DNA of 64,000 nt from Tetradesmus obliquus (Eukaryota; Chlorophyta; Chlorophyceae; Sphaeropleales; Scenedesmaceae): positions 7,784,501-7,848,500 of the forward strand of contig CP126192.1 in NCBI GenBank assembly GCA_030272155.1. Direction: 5' to 3'. Shown one piece after another: positions 11,776-23,420 of the stretch. Each line of letters begins with the position of its first letter. Position 1 is the first letter of the stretch. The position numbers were made by a program, and so were the translations under genes. A model generated the notes under the pieces. It saw nothing but the letters and a program-made list of their open reading frames with translations, searched no databases and had not been told where the DNA came from.

Positions 11776-13022
11776 ATGCAGTCGATCACCCTCCGCAAGT
11801 CGTGCATGGCATGCAAGGCAGTGCCGATTCCGCGCAGGCACGCGAGAATTGTCGTCCGCAGTGGCAATACCGGCCACTCACAGACTGAAATCGCCGAGGT
11901 GTGCAACGCCCTGAACAAATGTGCAGGACGTTTCGCGGGGTGTAGACTCAGCGCCTGATCTGCTCATACTGCAGGCAGAGAGGAGGCTAGAGGAAGCAAG
12001 GAAGGAGGCGAAGGCTGTGGAGGCAAAGGGAGATGCGCAGCACAAGGCCGCTGCGTGAGTGACGAGACAATGTCGGAAGCAGCTGAGCAGAACACCATGG
12101 CAGCAGCATATTGATGTGAAATTGCTGCACAATAGCATCTTATAATGCCAATTACCGTGCCTGCAGCACGATCACAGCCTGCACAAAAGGGCTGATGTCC
12201 AGACGGAAGTGAATAGTTGCGCATTGAGGGCAAGCACTGTTAGCGTATCATGTGGCATTCTAGTCGCTTTACCGGCAGTCTTCTGTCTCGGTGCGTTCAT
12301 ACACCACTTCCGAGACAGCTTGCCTGCCTGTGCAGAGCGGCAAACCTCCCGTTCCCAGCGTTGCTGCACTTGTTCGTTCAGTTCAAAACGTCCCAAGAAG
12401 CTAATTCTTGCATCAACGTAGGTCAGAGACGCCACCGGATGAGCAGGCGACAACAACATCCACACCAATGCTCAGTGTACAGCACCAGGGAACCCCCTCA
12501 GGGCCTGCTGCTCAGCTGCCTGCTGCATAACTGCACAGCAGTTTATCGCTGCAATTGAAAATCTAACACCCTACGCTCTGCATGCTGCTACTCGTTGGTA
12601 TTGCCGTGTGTTTGAATTTCAAACTGCAGCTGGGACAATGTTGAGGAGCTGGCTGCTGCTGTGTCTCACATGAAAGCTGCTGCCAAGGCTGACCTGCTGT
12701 CTGACCCCCTGGAGCAGTTCTGCGACGACAACCCAGATGCCGACGAGTGCAGGTAACAACATGTTACAAAACATCATATGGCCTTGGCAAGAAATGAGCA
12801 GCAGTAGTGCTGGTGCAACATGCAGTGGCAGGCCGTGGTACAGTTGGCGTCAAGTGATGCAAAGTTCCAGCATGCGTCATCTGCTGCTACAATTGCTGAC
12901 AAGGGAGGCACCACCACATGCTCACTGAGCAGGCTGTTTTCAGTGGCAAGTGACAGCTGCTAATGTAAGCAGTCCTGTGCTTTGATGCAATGCAGTGCCC
13001 GACACGATGCCGTAAAGGGTCG

Positions 13023-13069
<47 letters not shown>

Positions 13070-13093
13070 CCCTGCAGGGTCTACGATGACTAA
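11776..13093 (+). CDS. CP12: CP12, chloroplast Calvin-cycle regulator
   Basis: Small disordered chloroplast protein that, in its family, scaffolds GAPDH and phosphoribulokinase in the dark under thioredoxin control. Exons 11776-11898, 11975-12054, 12630-12752, 13078-13093 join to 113 codons. Residues 1-30 are basic and Ser/Arg-rich, as in a transit peptide. The core AWDNVEEL, the C-terminal Cys pair (C99 and C108 in FCDDNPDADEC) and the terminal VYDD are diagnostic. The usual N-terminal Cys pair before AWD is absent: the segment reads AEAERRLEEARKEAKA and contains no cysteine. The last exon is only 16 bp, preceded by a (CTG)n tract ending CTGCAG. Identification is firm; the exact transit-peptide start is the first good ATG. 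Confidence 0.93.
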
Positions 13094-14065
13094 GCTGGCA
13101 GGATGCTGCAGCGCACCTCTTGGCCACTGCTGCCTGAATCAGCAGAACAAAATTCTTTCAGAAACTAGTACTACTAGTTTCAGTAGTACTGTTAAACATA
13201 CAGATTGAAGGCTTGCAGGAAAATGCAGCATGACTGAGGAGCAGCAGTAGCTGAGGGAACTTGAAACTGCGAAGCAGCGTCGCTGACCGTTCTGCAACAG
13301 CATCAAGTTCAAACGTGGTATGCTGTTACACTGTTACTTTTTTTGCCGCCACACTGTGGCTGATAACTTCAACAACACGCACTGCATTTGCGGGGTTTTA
13401 TTTCACAAACAGTGGTGTATGCTTGCCCAGCTTCAAGTGCTGCAGTGTGCAGGGCCAACCATTTCTTTCAGAGATTCCTGCGCGCTTTTGTCAACAGCAT
13501 TGACACAAAGCCTATGATATGGCAACGTTGCTATGGCTTAAATGGTAACATGATGATGATGAAAGCCTATGATATGCTGTTTTTCTGTGCATGCGCGGCC
13601 CCAGCGGCTGACAGTATGCTGGTTGACTGTGGCATGGCATCAGCATACTTGTCATTACTGCTGTAACAGGTGACATGCACTAGCACTGCTGCATGCAAAG
13701 GCATTGCAGGATACATGCTGTGGGGACCTAACTGCTGCAGCTGTCGTAATGCAGTGGACGTGTTTTTTTGGAGATCTCTTACACTGTAACTGAGCTATGT
13801 CTCCGCAAGGACACCAACGCGCCACGGCGCAAAAAACGCGCCACGGCTGCACTTGGCGGCTGCTTGCCCAAAAACGTCTCGCGCGTTGCCAACGCTCAGT
13901 GAGCACCACAACTGCCAACCCAAACTGTGTGCCACATGATGGAAGACCCTTGGTGCGCAATCAAATTAGACACATGCATCACTGATGGGCTTCCAGTGTC
14001 GAATAGTATGAATAAGATTGTACACAGCAAATGCAAGGCTGCACACATTCAAACAAAGCTAGTGT
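13094..14065. other. Convergent 3' intergenic region with two-way poly(A) word
   Basis: No gene is supported here. It lies between the convergent ends of CP12 and the glycosyltransferase. At 13779-13789 TTACACTGTAA places the chlorophyte poly(A) word TGTAA on both strands. Another TGTAA occurs near 13664. Confidence 0.5.
13161..13181. other. Perfect palindrome in CP12 3' flank
   Basis: GAAACTAGTA-C-TACTAGTTTC, 10-bp arms with one central base, 68 bases after the CP12 stop. As RNA it could form a hairpin only with loss of central pairs. No known motif is recognised. Confidence 0.6.
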
Positions 14066-14293
14066 TTACTCCTGCTTGCGCCTGCTGCTGCCTGCACTAG
14101 TCCCTGCAGCTACAGTGCGGCAGCCGCCCCTTGCTGCGCACCAGCCAGCAAGTAACGCATTCATCCCTCGTGCTAGCGCTGCCACAGCCAGTGCTGCAGC
14201 GGCAGCATATACTGCCAGCACATCCAGCAGCAGCACCTGGATCCAGGGCATGTCTTGGCCCTGCGTGTGCAGGAAGCTGCCAGCACCTGCGGA

Positions 14294-14324
<31 letters not shown>

Positions 14325-14672
14325 GGCAGTGCAGCAGCAGCGACGGCAGCAGCAGCAGCAGCAGCAGCAGTAATAACATTAGCAGTGATTAGCACTGTGC
14401 ACGCCAGGCCTTGTTGCTAAATCACTCATCGCCGGCACAGCACACAGATGTGGCACGACATGCTGCATATGCACTTTTACAGTGCAGACACACATTAGTG
14501 TCGTGGTTTGAGCCTCAAATACCCCTAACTCAAGTTAAAGGTTGGCGTTATGCATGACAGTCTATACATACCTGGAGATGCCGCCAGTGCGTAAGCCACC
14601 CAGTCTGCTGCTTGCTGCCCTGGGCTCACTGGGTGCGCCATCAGTCTTGCTGCCGTCACCGCAGCCTGCAGC

Positions 14673-14707
<35 letters not shown>

Positions 14708-15124
14708 CACACAGGGGTCGAGAGTTTGCAGTATGCATGGGGATGACTGGGTGCGCTTTCAGGCTTGCTGCCATCAGAAGGGCCTGCAGCACGGCAGGGG
14801 CGGCAGAGGCGTTAAAAACAGACATTTGCAGCAAGCGCAGGGCTGACTGGGTGCGCCTTCAGCCTTGCTGCCGTCACCACAGCCTGCAGCACAAGCACCC
14901 AAACAGCAGATACACAGGGGTTGAAAGCTTGCAACGTGCGCGGGCTGACTGGGTGCGCAGTAGCCTTGCTGCTGCCAACAGGGCCAGCAGCAGCACAGCA
15001 GCAGCAGCAGCAGCAGCAGGGGCAGCAGCAGCAACAGCAGCAGCAGCAGGGGTCCAGAGTTTGCAGCGTGCGTGGGGCTGACTGGCTGCGCCGTAGCCTT
15101 ACTGCTGCCAACAGAGGCTGCAGC

Positions 15125-15198
<74 letters not shown>

Positions 15199-15949
15199 GA
15201 CTATGAGGCTAGCGGGGCCCAAGACGGCAGGGGCCATGCTGCATGCGCCTGCTGCTTCAAAATTTATGACAACAACCCACTTTGCCCCACACACAGCACA
15301 CTGCCCAACACGCTCCACAGCACACCTCCCAGCACCGCCTGCCCAGATGCAACTGCTCAACCGTTTTGCACTTACCTGCTGCTTGAAGCTGCTGTTGCTG
15401 ACAATCTGCTGCAGTGCAGCCGTCAGTGGGCCAGCGTCACCAGCCAGCAGCGACTTCTTTGTGACCAACAGCCCCCTGCCATGGTCCCTGGCTTGGGCCA
15501 CAGGCCTCAAAAGCGGGTGCAATGTGCCGCTGAGCAACTTCACCCGCTTTCTCAACCTCAACAACAGATTATTCGTGCGAGGCAGGTGCAGAAATGCCAT
15601 CACGCTGCACCCACCTGCTGCCTGAAGCTGCTGTTGCTGACGATCTGCGTCAGTGCAGCTGTCAGTGGGCCGGCATCACCAGACAATAGGGACTCCTTGG
15701 TTACTAACAGCCCCCTGCCATGATCCCTGGCGTGCGTAACGAGCTCTGTGTGTCCGATCATGAGGGGAACGCCAATGACTGGCACACCGTGATATGCAGC
15801 TTCCTGCAAACTCAGCAGCAGCAGCAGCTGAATGTGTCACGAGGTCTGTGTGTCCAATCGTGAGTGGGACTCAAATAACTGGCACGCCATGATATGCAGC
15901 CTCGTGCAAATGCAGAAGCATCAGCAGCAGCAGCACACGCACCATTACC

Positions 15950-15987
<38 letters not shown>

Positions 15988-17082
15988 CATCAGCAGCAGC
16001 AGGACCACTTACCAAAGGCGCTTGCTTATGAGTTACTTGGGCAGTAGCGGAATGTGCATGTGTGCAGCAATAGAACACCGCAACAGCCGCACCTGCATGC
16101 TCAAGTAGCCCCCCTGTGTCACAAACGCAGCAACCGCCGGGTGGCCCAGCAAATCATTCTGCGGCACAGCCGGCAGCACCAGCAGCTCATCCGCTGACAC
16201 CACCACACCCAATTCCTCCAAAGCTTCCTGCAGCTGCTGCTGCTCGCTGTGCCTTAGCCTCAGCAGAAAGCGCATGCTGCCTCGTGTGGCTGCCAGTGCA
16301 GCAGCAAGCGCTGGCATTGCGGCCTGTGGCGCGAGGAATGAAGCACCAAAGCTGATGAACACAACTGGCAGAGCTGCTGCAGTGGCTGTGCCTTGCGCTG
16401 CTGCATCCGTGTCGCATGATGCTGCTGCACCAGCTATGCCTGGCGCTACTGCATCGCCTGCTGCCGCTGCTGCTGCTGCTGCAGCAGCAGGCCTGCCTTC
16501 CAGCCATGCCATGATGCTTGCAGGAAGTGCTGCTGCTGGCCGAGGCATCAGGGCCCCTAGGTACTTGGTGTTGGGTGCAACGGGCCGAGGTGGTTCCAGT
16601 GACCAGTCAAAGTTGACCAGCAGCAGCAGCGGCCGTGTGGGGCCTGCAGGAGAAAGTCAACGCAGGACGCAGTCATGTTTAGCTGTACTTGGTGTTGGGT
16701 GCAATGGGCTGAGGTGGTTCCAGTGACCAGTCAAAGTTGACAAACAGCAGCAGCGGCCGCGTGGGGCCTGCAAGAAAAAGTCAACGCAGAGCACAGTCAT
16801 TGGTCAACGCAGTCAATAATGGCCAGGCAGCAGTGCTCGTTTGTCATAATTCTGGGTGCTGCATGCCACTGGCAAGTCACAAGCGTGATGCTGGCTGAGT
16901 ACACAGCTGCAATGGCTTGCAAGCAGCGGCGCGGCAGACCGCTGATGCACGCATCAAACAACGACCACACCGCAGCAGCCAAGGCGCTAATTGACTGCGG
17001 CGCAGCAGCATCATGTGCAGCAGCTGTACAGTCCTTCACCTTGTCCGGGCAGATTGGGCACGCCATGCTTGCGGGCAAGCCT

Positions 17083-17167
<85 letters not shown>

Positions 17168-18797
17168 TCACAACATTGTCAGCAACCAGCAGACACCAGC
17201 GAAAACTCGGGCCCTGCCCCTCCGCCTCACAGAGGCACACCACCAAAACACCACAGCAGTTGATTTCCATTTGTTGCAGTTGTTTTGGGTGTGCTCCTCT
17301 GACCTGAAACGTGCATGCACAGTTGGCGCTTGTGCCACTTGTTGCAGGTTTGAACATCATACTGATGCCAAATTATGTGCAGCTGCCGCCAGCTGCTGAC
17401 CTGCGGATGGGCCCATACTCTCTGTGCGCATGAGCCATGGCTTTGGTGAGGGCCGTAGCACCCAGGTTGTAGCAGCGCTGCCAGAAGCTCATCCCAGTGC
17501 TTGGGTAGAAGGTGCCTGGTGGGTTGTGACAAGTGTAGTCGTGCTATTTGATTTGGCAATTTATGGGTTTGTTAGGCTCATTCTGGCATGTATAGCTTGT
17601 GTAACAGCTTCAACCTGCTGCAGGCCGCCAGAAGCTCAGGCCAGTGCTGGAGTAGAAGGTGCCTGGTGGGTCTTATCACAAAAGACATGCCGGTAAGATT
17701 AGGGCAGCGTGTTGTACGAATTCGGATGACATTTTGTTATGCCAACATGCAGTTGCAAGTTGCACTGTTCAGGTCGTACTCTGGCGGTGTCCCTGCCCAC
17801 ACCCTGGCGTGACTGCAGCATCTAACACAGCACCTGCCTGCACAGCCATTATACAAGCGCACCTGAGGCAGGAATGTATGCAGGGTTGACCTGACCTCCA
17901 AATGTTGAGTGCAGCAGTCCGCTACTGGTTCCCACATCAAAATCGATACTAGGCACACCCAGCAGAGCAGTGAGCACATCTTTAATCAAAAGCAACATGC
18001 AACTCACATATGTTGTTCCACAGCCATTCTACAAGCGCACCTGACGCAGGGATGTACGCAGGGTTGACCTGCCCTCCAAAAGTGGAGTGCAGCAGGCCGC
18101 TGCTAGTCCCCACATCAAACTCGATACTAGGGATACCCAGCAGAGCAGTGAGCCAGTGCCCGAAGCTGGCAGTGGCATCTCCGATGATCAGGTCAGGTTT
18201 TAGGTCCTTAAAGTGCTGCATCAGGGTTGCATCGCTGAGGACGTTGTCTGTCATTGCTGCGAGGATGCGGTAGCCATACGTCATTGCCATTACGGGGTTT
18301 GCTGTTGCTATCTTCTTCATGTCGTCTGCAAACACCTCAAACCTGCAGCAGCGCAGCAAGCAGCTAGTAACTGCATGCGACGCAAAGAATGGTACAAGCA
18401 TTCTTTCAACCAGCGGGAAAGCATGGTTCATCACATTACGGGGTCAACCAGCGCACATGCCTAGGCCTGCGCAAGTGTAGTGCTGTGCACGCATGTGCAC
18501 CAGACAGCATTGCAGTCGCCTGTGGTGTGCCAACCTGAAGGGGTAGGTGATGTAGCTGTGCCTGTGCTGGGGGTTGCGTGCTGCTGCCATTGACTGCGCT
18601 GCTTCCTGCAAGTTGTCTGAGACCACCTGCGTGGTAGGTAGTGAGCAGATGTGGTGCACAGGGCAAGGCAGGAGCGCTGTTAGGCAGATGTCAAGTCGGA
18701 ATTGACACCCTGTGCAATTGTGATGATGGGCTGGTGCACCTGTGTTCTGTGCTTGCGGCATTTCTGTTATGGAGTGACCACACAAGCAACAGCAAGT

Positions 18798-18848
<51 letters not shown>

Positions 18849-18849
18849 G

Positions 18850-18897
<48 letters not shown>

Positions 18898-19097
18898 GGG
18901 TGGCTGACACCCACCATGTACACCTCATGACCACCCAGCTTTTCGAGCGCAATTGTGAGGGCTGTGGCTGCAGCAATGTGGCTGTCAGAAGCCAAAGGAA
19001 CGACTAGCAGGCGAGCTGCTCTGGATTGTCCGAGGTGTGCTAGCAGCAGCAGCAGCAGCGCCAGACACTGCTGCGACGTTTGTGACCCACGCTGCAT
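14066..19097 (-). CDS. UDP-glycosyltransferase (GT1 family) with C-terminal membrane anchor
   Basis: Transfers sugar from a UDP-sugar to a lipophilic acceptor, by family. Exons: 19097-18915, 18626-18535, 18342-18041, 17515-17401, 17080-17040, 16643-16093, 15803-15615, 14665-14572, 14286-14066; they join to 595 residues. Residues 1-29 form a signal peptide (LALLLLLLAHLG). The donor-binding motif spans exons 6 and 7: FVTQGGYLSMQ then EAAYHGVPVIGVPL, matching the HGG..S..EA...GVP pattern of UGTs. The last exon has a hydrophobic segment (VLLLDVLAVYAAAAALAVAAL) and a basic tail, as in ER-anchored UGTs. VNFDWSLEPPRP in exon 6 is typical of protist/animal-like UGTs. The alanine run near residue 270 comes from GCT/GCA triplets. 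The catalytic histidine was not placed with certainty. Confidence 0.88.
14715..15125 (-). repeat. Four echoes of UGT exon 8, 5' edge
   Basis: Copies near 14725, 14830, 14935 and 15060 of CTGCAG plus the start of exon 14665-14572 (AAVTAARLMAHPVSP), each preceded in the transcript by (CTG)n. They lie upstream of the exon. Confidence 0.8.
15128..15196. repeat. (CAG)n tract
   Basis: About 22 CAG triplets on the plus strand, (CTG)n in the sense of the UGT transcript, directly upstream of an echo acceptor. Confidence 0.95.
15373..15530 (-). repeat. Echo of UGT exon 7, 3' edge
   Basis: A long copy (about 120 bp) of the end of exon 15803-15615, reading ARDHGRGLLVTKKSLLAGDA..., with a donor-like GTAAGT after codons for FKQQ. 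It lies downstream of the exon in the transcript. Its frame is intact, so it is a young copy. Confidence 0.8.
15840..15906 (-). repeat. Echo of UGT exon 7, 5' edge
   Basis: Diverged copy of the start of exon 7 (EAAYHGVPVIGVPL region) upstream of the exon; ends toward a CAG-rich acceptor. Confidence 0.65.
16680..16775 (-). repeat. Echo of UGT exon 6, 5' edge
   Basis: Near-identical copy of the acceptor and first ~85 bp of exon 16643-16093 (VNFDWSLEPP..PNTKY), upstream in the transcript. Confidence 0.85.
17082..17165. repeat. (CAG)n tract forming an intron acceptor
   Basis: About 28 triplets; in the UGT sense this is (CTG)27-CAG directly abutting exon 17080-17040. Confidence 0.95.
17620..17676 (-). 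repeat. Echo of UGT exon 4, 5' edge
   Basis: Copy of the first ~45 bp of exon 17515-17401 (GTFYPSTGMSFWQR region) with its CACCAG acceptor, upstream in the transcript. Confidence 0.75.
17860..17962 (-). repeat. Echo of UGT exon 3, 3' edge
   Basis: Copy of the last ~95 bp of exon 18342-18041 (SIEFDVGTSSGLLHSTFGG region) with the donor GTGCGC, downstream in the transcript. Confidence 0.8.
18800..18896. repeat. (CAG)n tract in UGT intron 1
   Basis: Two runs of CAG triplets, interrupted by one CAA and AGGACAG, close to the donor of UGT exon 1. Confidence 0.95.
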
Positions 19098-19989
19098 TTT
19101 CAAAGAACTTCTCTGCGTATCAATTGGGTATTACGGCCTGTGAAAAAGCAACACAGGCGCCTATGAGACAGGGCGCTGGCAGACAGCTTTCGCACCAGAC
19201 TGATCTCGAGAAAAGGAGCACCGTGATGACTAGTTCCAGATTCGCAGCGATACTAGTACGGCACAAAGCAATTCAATGTACGTTGTTTCCCTGAACGGTA
19301 GCTCCAAAACAGAAAGGACGCATGGCTAGGGCTTTGCCCTGGGTAACAGGTAATTGCAACATCTGACAATGGCACGCTGCAACCTCGCCACAATCGCTGC
19401 ATGCAACTCAATAACAAGGCAGTGATGACCTGCACAGGCAGAGTTTCAAGGAGTTTGATCAGCCAGGTCTGTCGTAATTCCTTCGAAGCCCATGCCCCGA
19501 AGCTGCTGCGCATACCCCAAAACTGCTGCATGGATGCTGGTGCGCACCACAACAAAAATGAGTACGAGCTTCAATGAGCGTCAATTACCCCACATTTCGG
19601 CCCACTGTACACCGCCAGAACCACAAGCCCCAATGCATAGCACCAGACCAGGACGGGAGGTCGATGCATCGTCCGTTAACGGAACGTTGCGTGCACTTGC
19701 TTTCTGATGGAAGCCACCTGCAGCAACCTGCTCACAACCATGCAACATGACACTGCCGACAGAGCACATCATGTGCATTAACTGTGCCTAAAACTGTCAT
19801 ATTACATGACGCTTGCACCTATAGGTACGTATCGTATACGTAGCTACGTATGAGACACGAGCTTGGGCTCCTGCAGCGCTGCAGCTGTTGGACTGACATG
19901 GTAGCACGATTTGAAATACACGTGATAAGGTGAGCACTGATGATGTGGATGCTGCCACTTTGTAGAGTCGCACTCTCAAGTCAGCCGCC

Positions 19990-20383
19990 CACCCGGCGAA
20001 GATTGCGCAACTCCCACAACAAGCCTGCTTGTTGCAACCGCAGCAGGTGGATTCAAAAACCTGCAATGCAACACAGGCCAGCTCAACCCTCACTCGTCGC
20101 AAGATTCTGGCTGTTTGCAGCCGCGCGCCGTGGCACCTGCTCACCCTCAATGAGCTGCAGTTGAGCAACAAGTCAGCAGCACACAGCCGATGCAGTACAC
20201 CTCAAGAAATCACGGGCATATCAGGGAGGCGAGCCGCACTCATGGCATGCACTGATGATGTGATACTGTGTGCAAGTCTTGCCAGCATTGATGTTGCTGC
20301 ACACGGCAGCCCAGCAGTGGGGCGGCAAGCAAGCACACTATGACGACGGTTGCCAGCAGAAAAGGGCCAACAACACGGGACAT
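19990..20383 (-). CDS. Possible small secreted Cys-rich protein
   Basis: Doubtful gene. An ATG at 20383 opens a clear signal-peptide-like sequence (VGPFLLATVVIVCLLAAPLLG) that runs 43 codons to a stop near 20252. Further left on the same strand, after TTGCAG near 20063, a frame reads FESTCCGCNKQACCGSC, which is Cys-rich. The intervening splicing (possible donor after LGC, possible exon after CTGCAG at 20161) could not be fixed, so the span is approximate. No family is recognised. Chance hydrophobic ORFs are common in GC-rich DNA, hence the low confidence. Confidence 0.25.
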
Positions 20384-21753
20384 GAGAATTGTGTAAACAG
20401 TATGCGGCTGCTCAGAACCGGAAATGACCTTTGGCGTTAGGTGCAATACTGTTCCTGAAAGGCACTCTCAGATCCTATGTGTAACACTACTGCAAAGCAG
20501 CAGCAGCGCAGCACCAACAAATGCAACCCAGGCCCTGTTGCACTGCTCTCCCACAACGACGAAGGAGAGAACAACGTCACCTCAGCACACTGCTCAACAC
20601 AGCCGCACGTAAACACACAAATGGAGATGGTCACGGGCGCCTGACATTCAGCGTGTCATGAAGTTGGCATCTGGCAGCCCACACTCAACAGCCGTGAAGA
20701 TGCCATGTTTGTGTGCTGTTTCCCTTGCCTGAACGGTGGCAGTGGCATCAAAGCAGCCAGTCTGCCAGTGTGCTGGTCACACAGCAGCACCACAGCACAG
20801 TCAAAGCCTCTCTGTAACAGCAGAAGCTCCAGCCAGCTTGACCTACATGGGTAACCGTGCGCATGTAGGCTTGCAACACATGTTTGAAGACTCTCCTCTC
20901 GTAGCAGAGTCCAGGCCGAGATGATGTATCACATTGAAGGTAACATGCAAGATGCAAATAGGCGCAAGACACACTTTGCTCGCAAGATTGGCGCTTCCCA
21001 TAACTCTTCTGGCAGACACACAAATGCCAATGCACATTGAGGCAGGTGTGATCCCAAACCCACTCCCACAAGACACCTCGCACTAGCTGCTTCGCTCATG
21101 CAGTAACAGTACACACGCAATGTTTATGACGTGGGAGGTTCCTGTGCCCAATGCTACATACATAGTCAGCAACGCTCGCACGTGACGGTCACACACACTG
21201 ACATGCTCCACAAACTATGTCGTCAGCAGGCCATCTGCAGACCACTGTAACATACAACATGGTAAATCAAAGCAGGGGCTCAAGCCATGCTCAAAGTGCT
21301 GTAGCAAGTGCGCCAACGCCATTGAAAACTGTGCCCCACATAGTAAACGGCAGTTATACTGCGCCGCGTCCGTCTCGCCTCTTGTCAACAGCAAAACCGG
21401 GCGCATGCACAGCAGCGCAACAACACCTGGCCATACAGAAAAGGCAAGCAGCCCAGAGCAGCAAGTCCCTGATAATCCTTTGCAAGACAGTTGGTCTTCT
21501 GCTGCTGCAGGCAGCACCCGTACGCTCCTCTGGGGACCACATGAGCACCAGCTAACCGTACTAGCAACACAGGCAGTGTTGAAAACAGCACGTTCACATC
21601 TCAAATCCGCATCCCGAACACCACTCATATTGTTGGCATCCCTGCACTGCATGCCGCTGCCGCTGCCAATGCCACGGCACAGCATAGCATGCACACACTG
21701 GCGTGTGACAGCAACAAACAGTGGCATACACACACTGGCACTCGACATGTGCT
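20384..21753. other. Gene-poor region downstream of the thioredoxin
   Basis: No reading frame with recognisable domains, no strong repeat and no RNA gene were found on either strand. It should include the thioredoxin 3' UTR. The stretch 19098-19989 is likewise empty apart from the UGT upstream region. Confidence 0.5.
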
Positions 21754-23134
21754 TCACCACTTCATGCAGCCAGCCAGGTCATTGCCCATGAAGGCAGCCT
21801 TGTGCTGCACCATGTCCAGCAGCACAGACTCCTTCACCAGGCCCTGCACCTGCACCGCACCCTTGCCTTCGCTTGGGCCTGCAGCAGCAGCAGCAGCAGC
21901 CGCAGCAGCAGCAGCGCCACGGTCAGCATGCAGGGACTGCCATCATGCAGCTTCTGCTAATGCTGACGCTACACAGTCCTGTCCGCCACAGCACAGCGCG
22001 GCGTACATGACAACAGCTGACCCAACGTGAAGCTGTGCTGAAACAAAGCAGTAACATGCTTGCAGGAGACGAGGGTCATCCTCCTTACCGCAGAACATCA
22101 GGGTGGGCAGCTTGTAAATGCCCAGCTCGGAAGCCAGCTCAGAGCCACCTTCGCTCTCGTCTGTGGGCGTCCAAATGCCGGCCCAAAGCATCGCACGCAA
22201 CAGCAGCAGCAACAGCAACAGGAGCAGCAACAGCAGCAGCAGCGCAGATGAAGGCACAGTGGCACAGACTGAAGATGCTGGGAGTTGAGGGCTAGCCCTG
22301 TGCGCTGTGCAGCTGGAGTGTGGTTGCATGTTTCTCTGGTCTGACGGGGAGGGCAAAGGACAGCATGCAACGGCAGCTGACAAGCGTACAGATGCAACTG
22401 TTCCGATGCGCTGCTGATGTGTCCACAACACACCGCACATGCAAGGGCAGCCCCTGCAGCTGCAGTGACTACTGCAACTTGTCACAACCAGCACGCCGCT
22501 GATGTGACATCAGCGCAGCTGCTGGAAGGCCTGACAAGGCTCTGGCATGTTCCTGCAAGCCTTGAACCACTCTTGCAGCCGACTTCACAGTCACACATAA
22601 CTCCTGGAAACATTTAGACAAGAGAGAAGCGCGATGAAGTTTAGGTCTTGTGCATGGCTGCTGTCGCTGCCCACCTGTGTCAATCTTGACCACCTTGACT
22701 CCACGCGGGCCCAGCTGCTTCGCGATGTTCTCCATCCGCTGCATCATGACCTTGCAAGGGCCACACCACGTGGCACTAAAAACAACAACCAGCGGGGCTT
22801 GGCTGCAGGACCCCGCTGCAGCAGCTGGGGCAGTTTGTGCTTGCAGGAGAAGCTCCAGCTCTGCCCTGCTCATGGTTGGAATCAGCGGCTCTCTTTGCTT
22901 GCGGCTAAACGGCAGCAAGGACTTCAGCCATCCTGAGGATGTGGTGGCTGTGGATATTGTAGCGTCTGTGGCGACTGCTTGGGCGGCGATGGCCCTGCTG
23001 CTGCGTTGTTGTTGCTGCTGTGTGTGCTGCGGCTGCGGGGCTGGCTGGCGCTGCTGCTGCTTGGCGTGCACAGCCACAGCTGCCCGCCTGCTGCCTGGAA
23101 GGGCGGCTGCGGTACAAAAAGATGTAGATTTCAT
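21754..23134 (-). CDS. Thioredoxin-like protein, probably chloroplastic
   Basis: Dithiol-disulfide oxidoreductase of the thioredoxin fold. Exons 23134-22675, 22160-22089, 21878-21754 join exactly to 218 residues. Residues 1-25 are Ser/Ala/Arg-rich, fitting a plastid transit peptide, followed by a Gln-rich linker (26-43). The active site is WCGPCK (123-128), and the conserved cis-Pro lies in KLPTLMF (P172). The domain ends with a helix-like LLDMVQHKAAF. The long N-terminal extension and the insert GKGAVQVQGLVKES differ from short m/f-type thioredoxins, so it is best called thioredoxin-like. A farther upstream in-frame extension exists, but the ATG at 23134 begins the transit-like sequence. The neighbouring CP12 gene is a known class of thioredoxin target, but no direct link is shown. 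Confidence 0.88.
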
Positions 23135-23177
23135 AAATTCACCTGGACCAGCACGACACGCTTGAGAGGCACAGGCA

Positions 23178-23420
23178 TCAGCACCCACAAGCAGCTGTGA
23201 CCCAGTGCTGCTGAGGAGGTTGCTTGCCAGACCATGCCATCAGCACCCTGGCTACACAACACACCGAATAATGCAAGACTGAAGGTATATTGTTCTTGAT
23301 TTCTTTCAGACGTGATATGATGCCTTGTGGAGCTACAAGAGCACTGAGCCCACCTTTCGGCACTTGTCGTGCAGCACTCCTGCTCACACACCGCGCACTA
23401 TCTTGCTGCACCGTTTTCAT
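23178..23420 (-). CDS. Small hypothetical open frame upstream of thioredoxin
   Basis: ATG-started frame of 80 codons, basic, with an amphipathic segment (GIISRLKEIKNNI). A GTGTGT donor follows codons for VLHYS, so the true exon may be shorter (52 codons). It ends 44 bp before the thioredoxin ATG on the same strand, so it may simply be 5' UTR or promoter. No family recognised. Confidence 0.2.
   Translation of the reverse strand: MKTVQQDSARCVSRSAARQVPKGGLSALVAPQGIISRLKEIKNNIPSVLHYSVCCVARVLMAWSGKQPPQQHWVTAACGC

Noticed and set aside
16797-17360. Alanine-rich minus frame and matching plus frame
   Set aside because: Polyalanine comes from the (CAG)n tract; the real UGT exon 17080-17040 uses another frame.
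10100-18900. CAG arrays as CRISPR or satellite repeats
   Set aside because: Pure triplet tracts without spacers; simple-sequence repeats.
21215-21760. 181-codon minus-strand open frame after the thioredoxin stop
   Set aside because: No start of its own, no domain; lies in the thioredoxin 3' flank.
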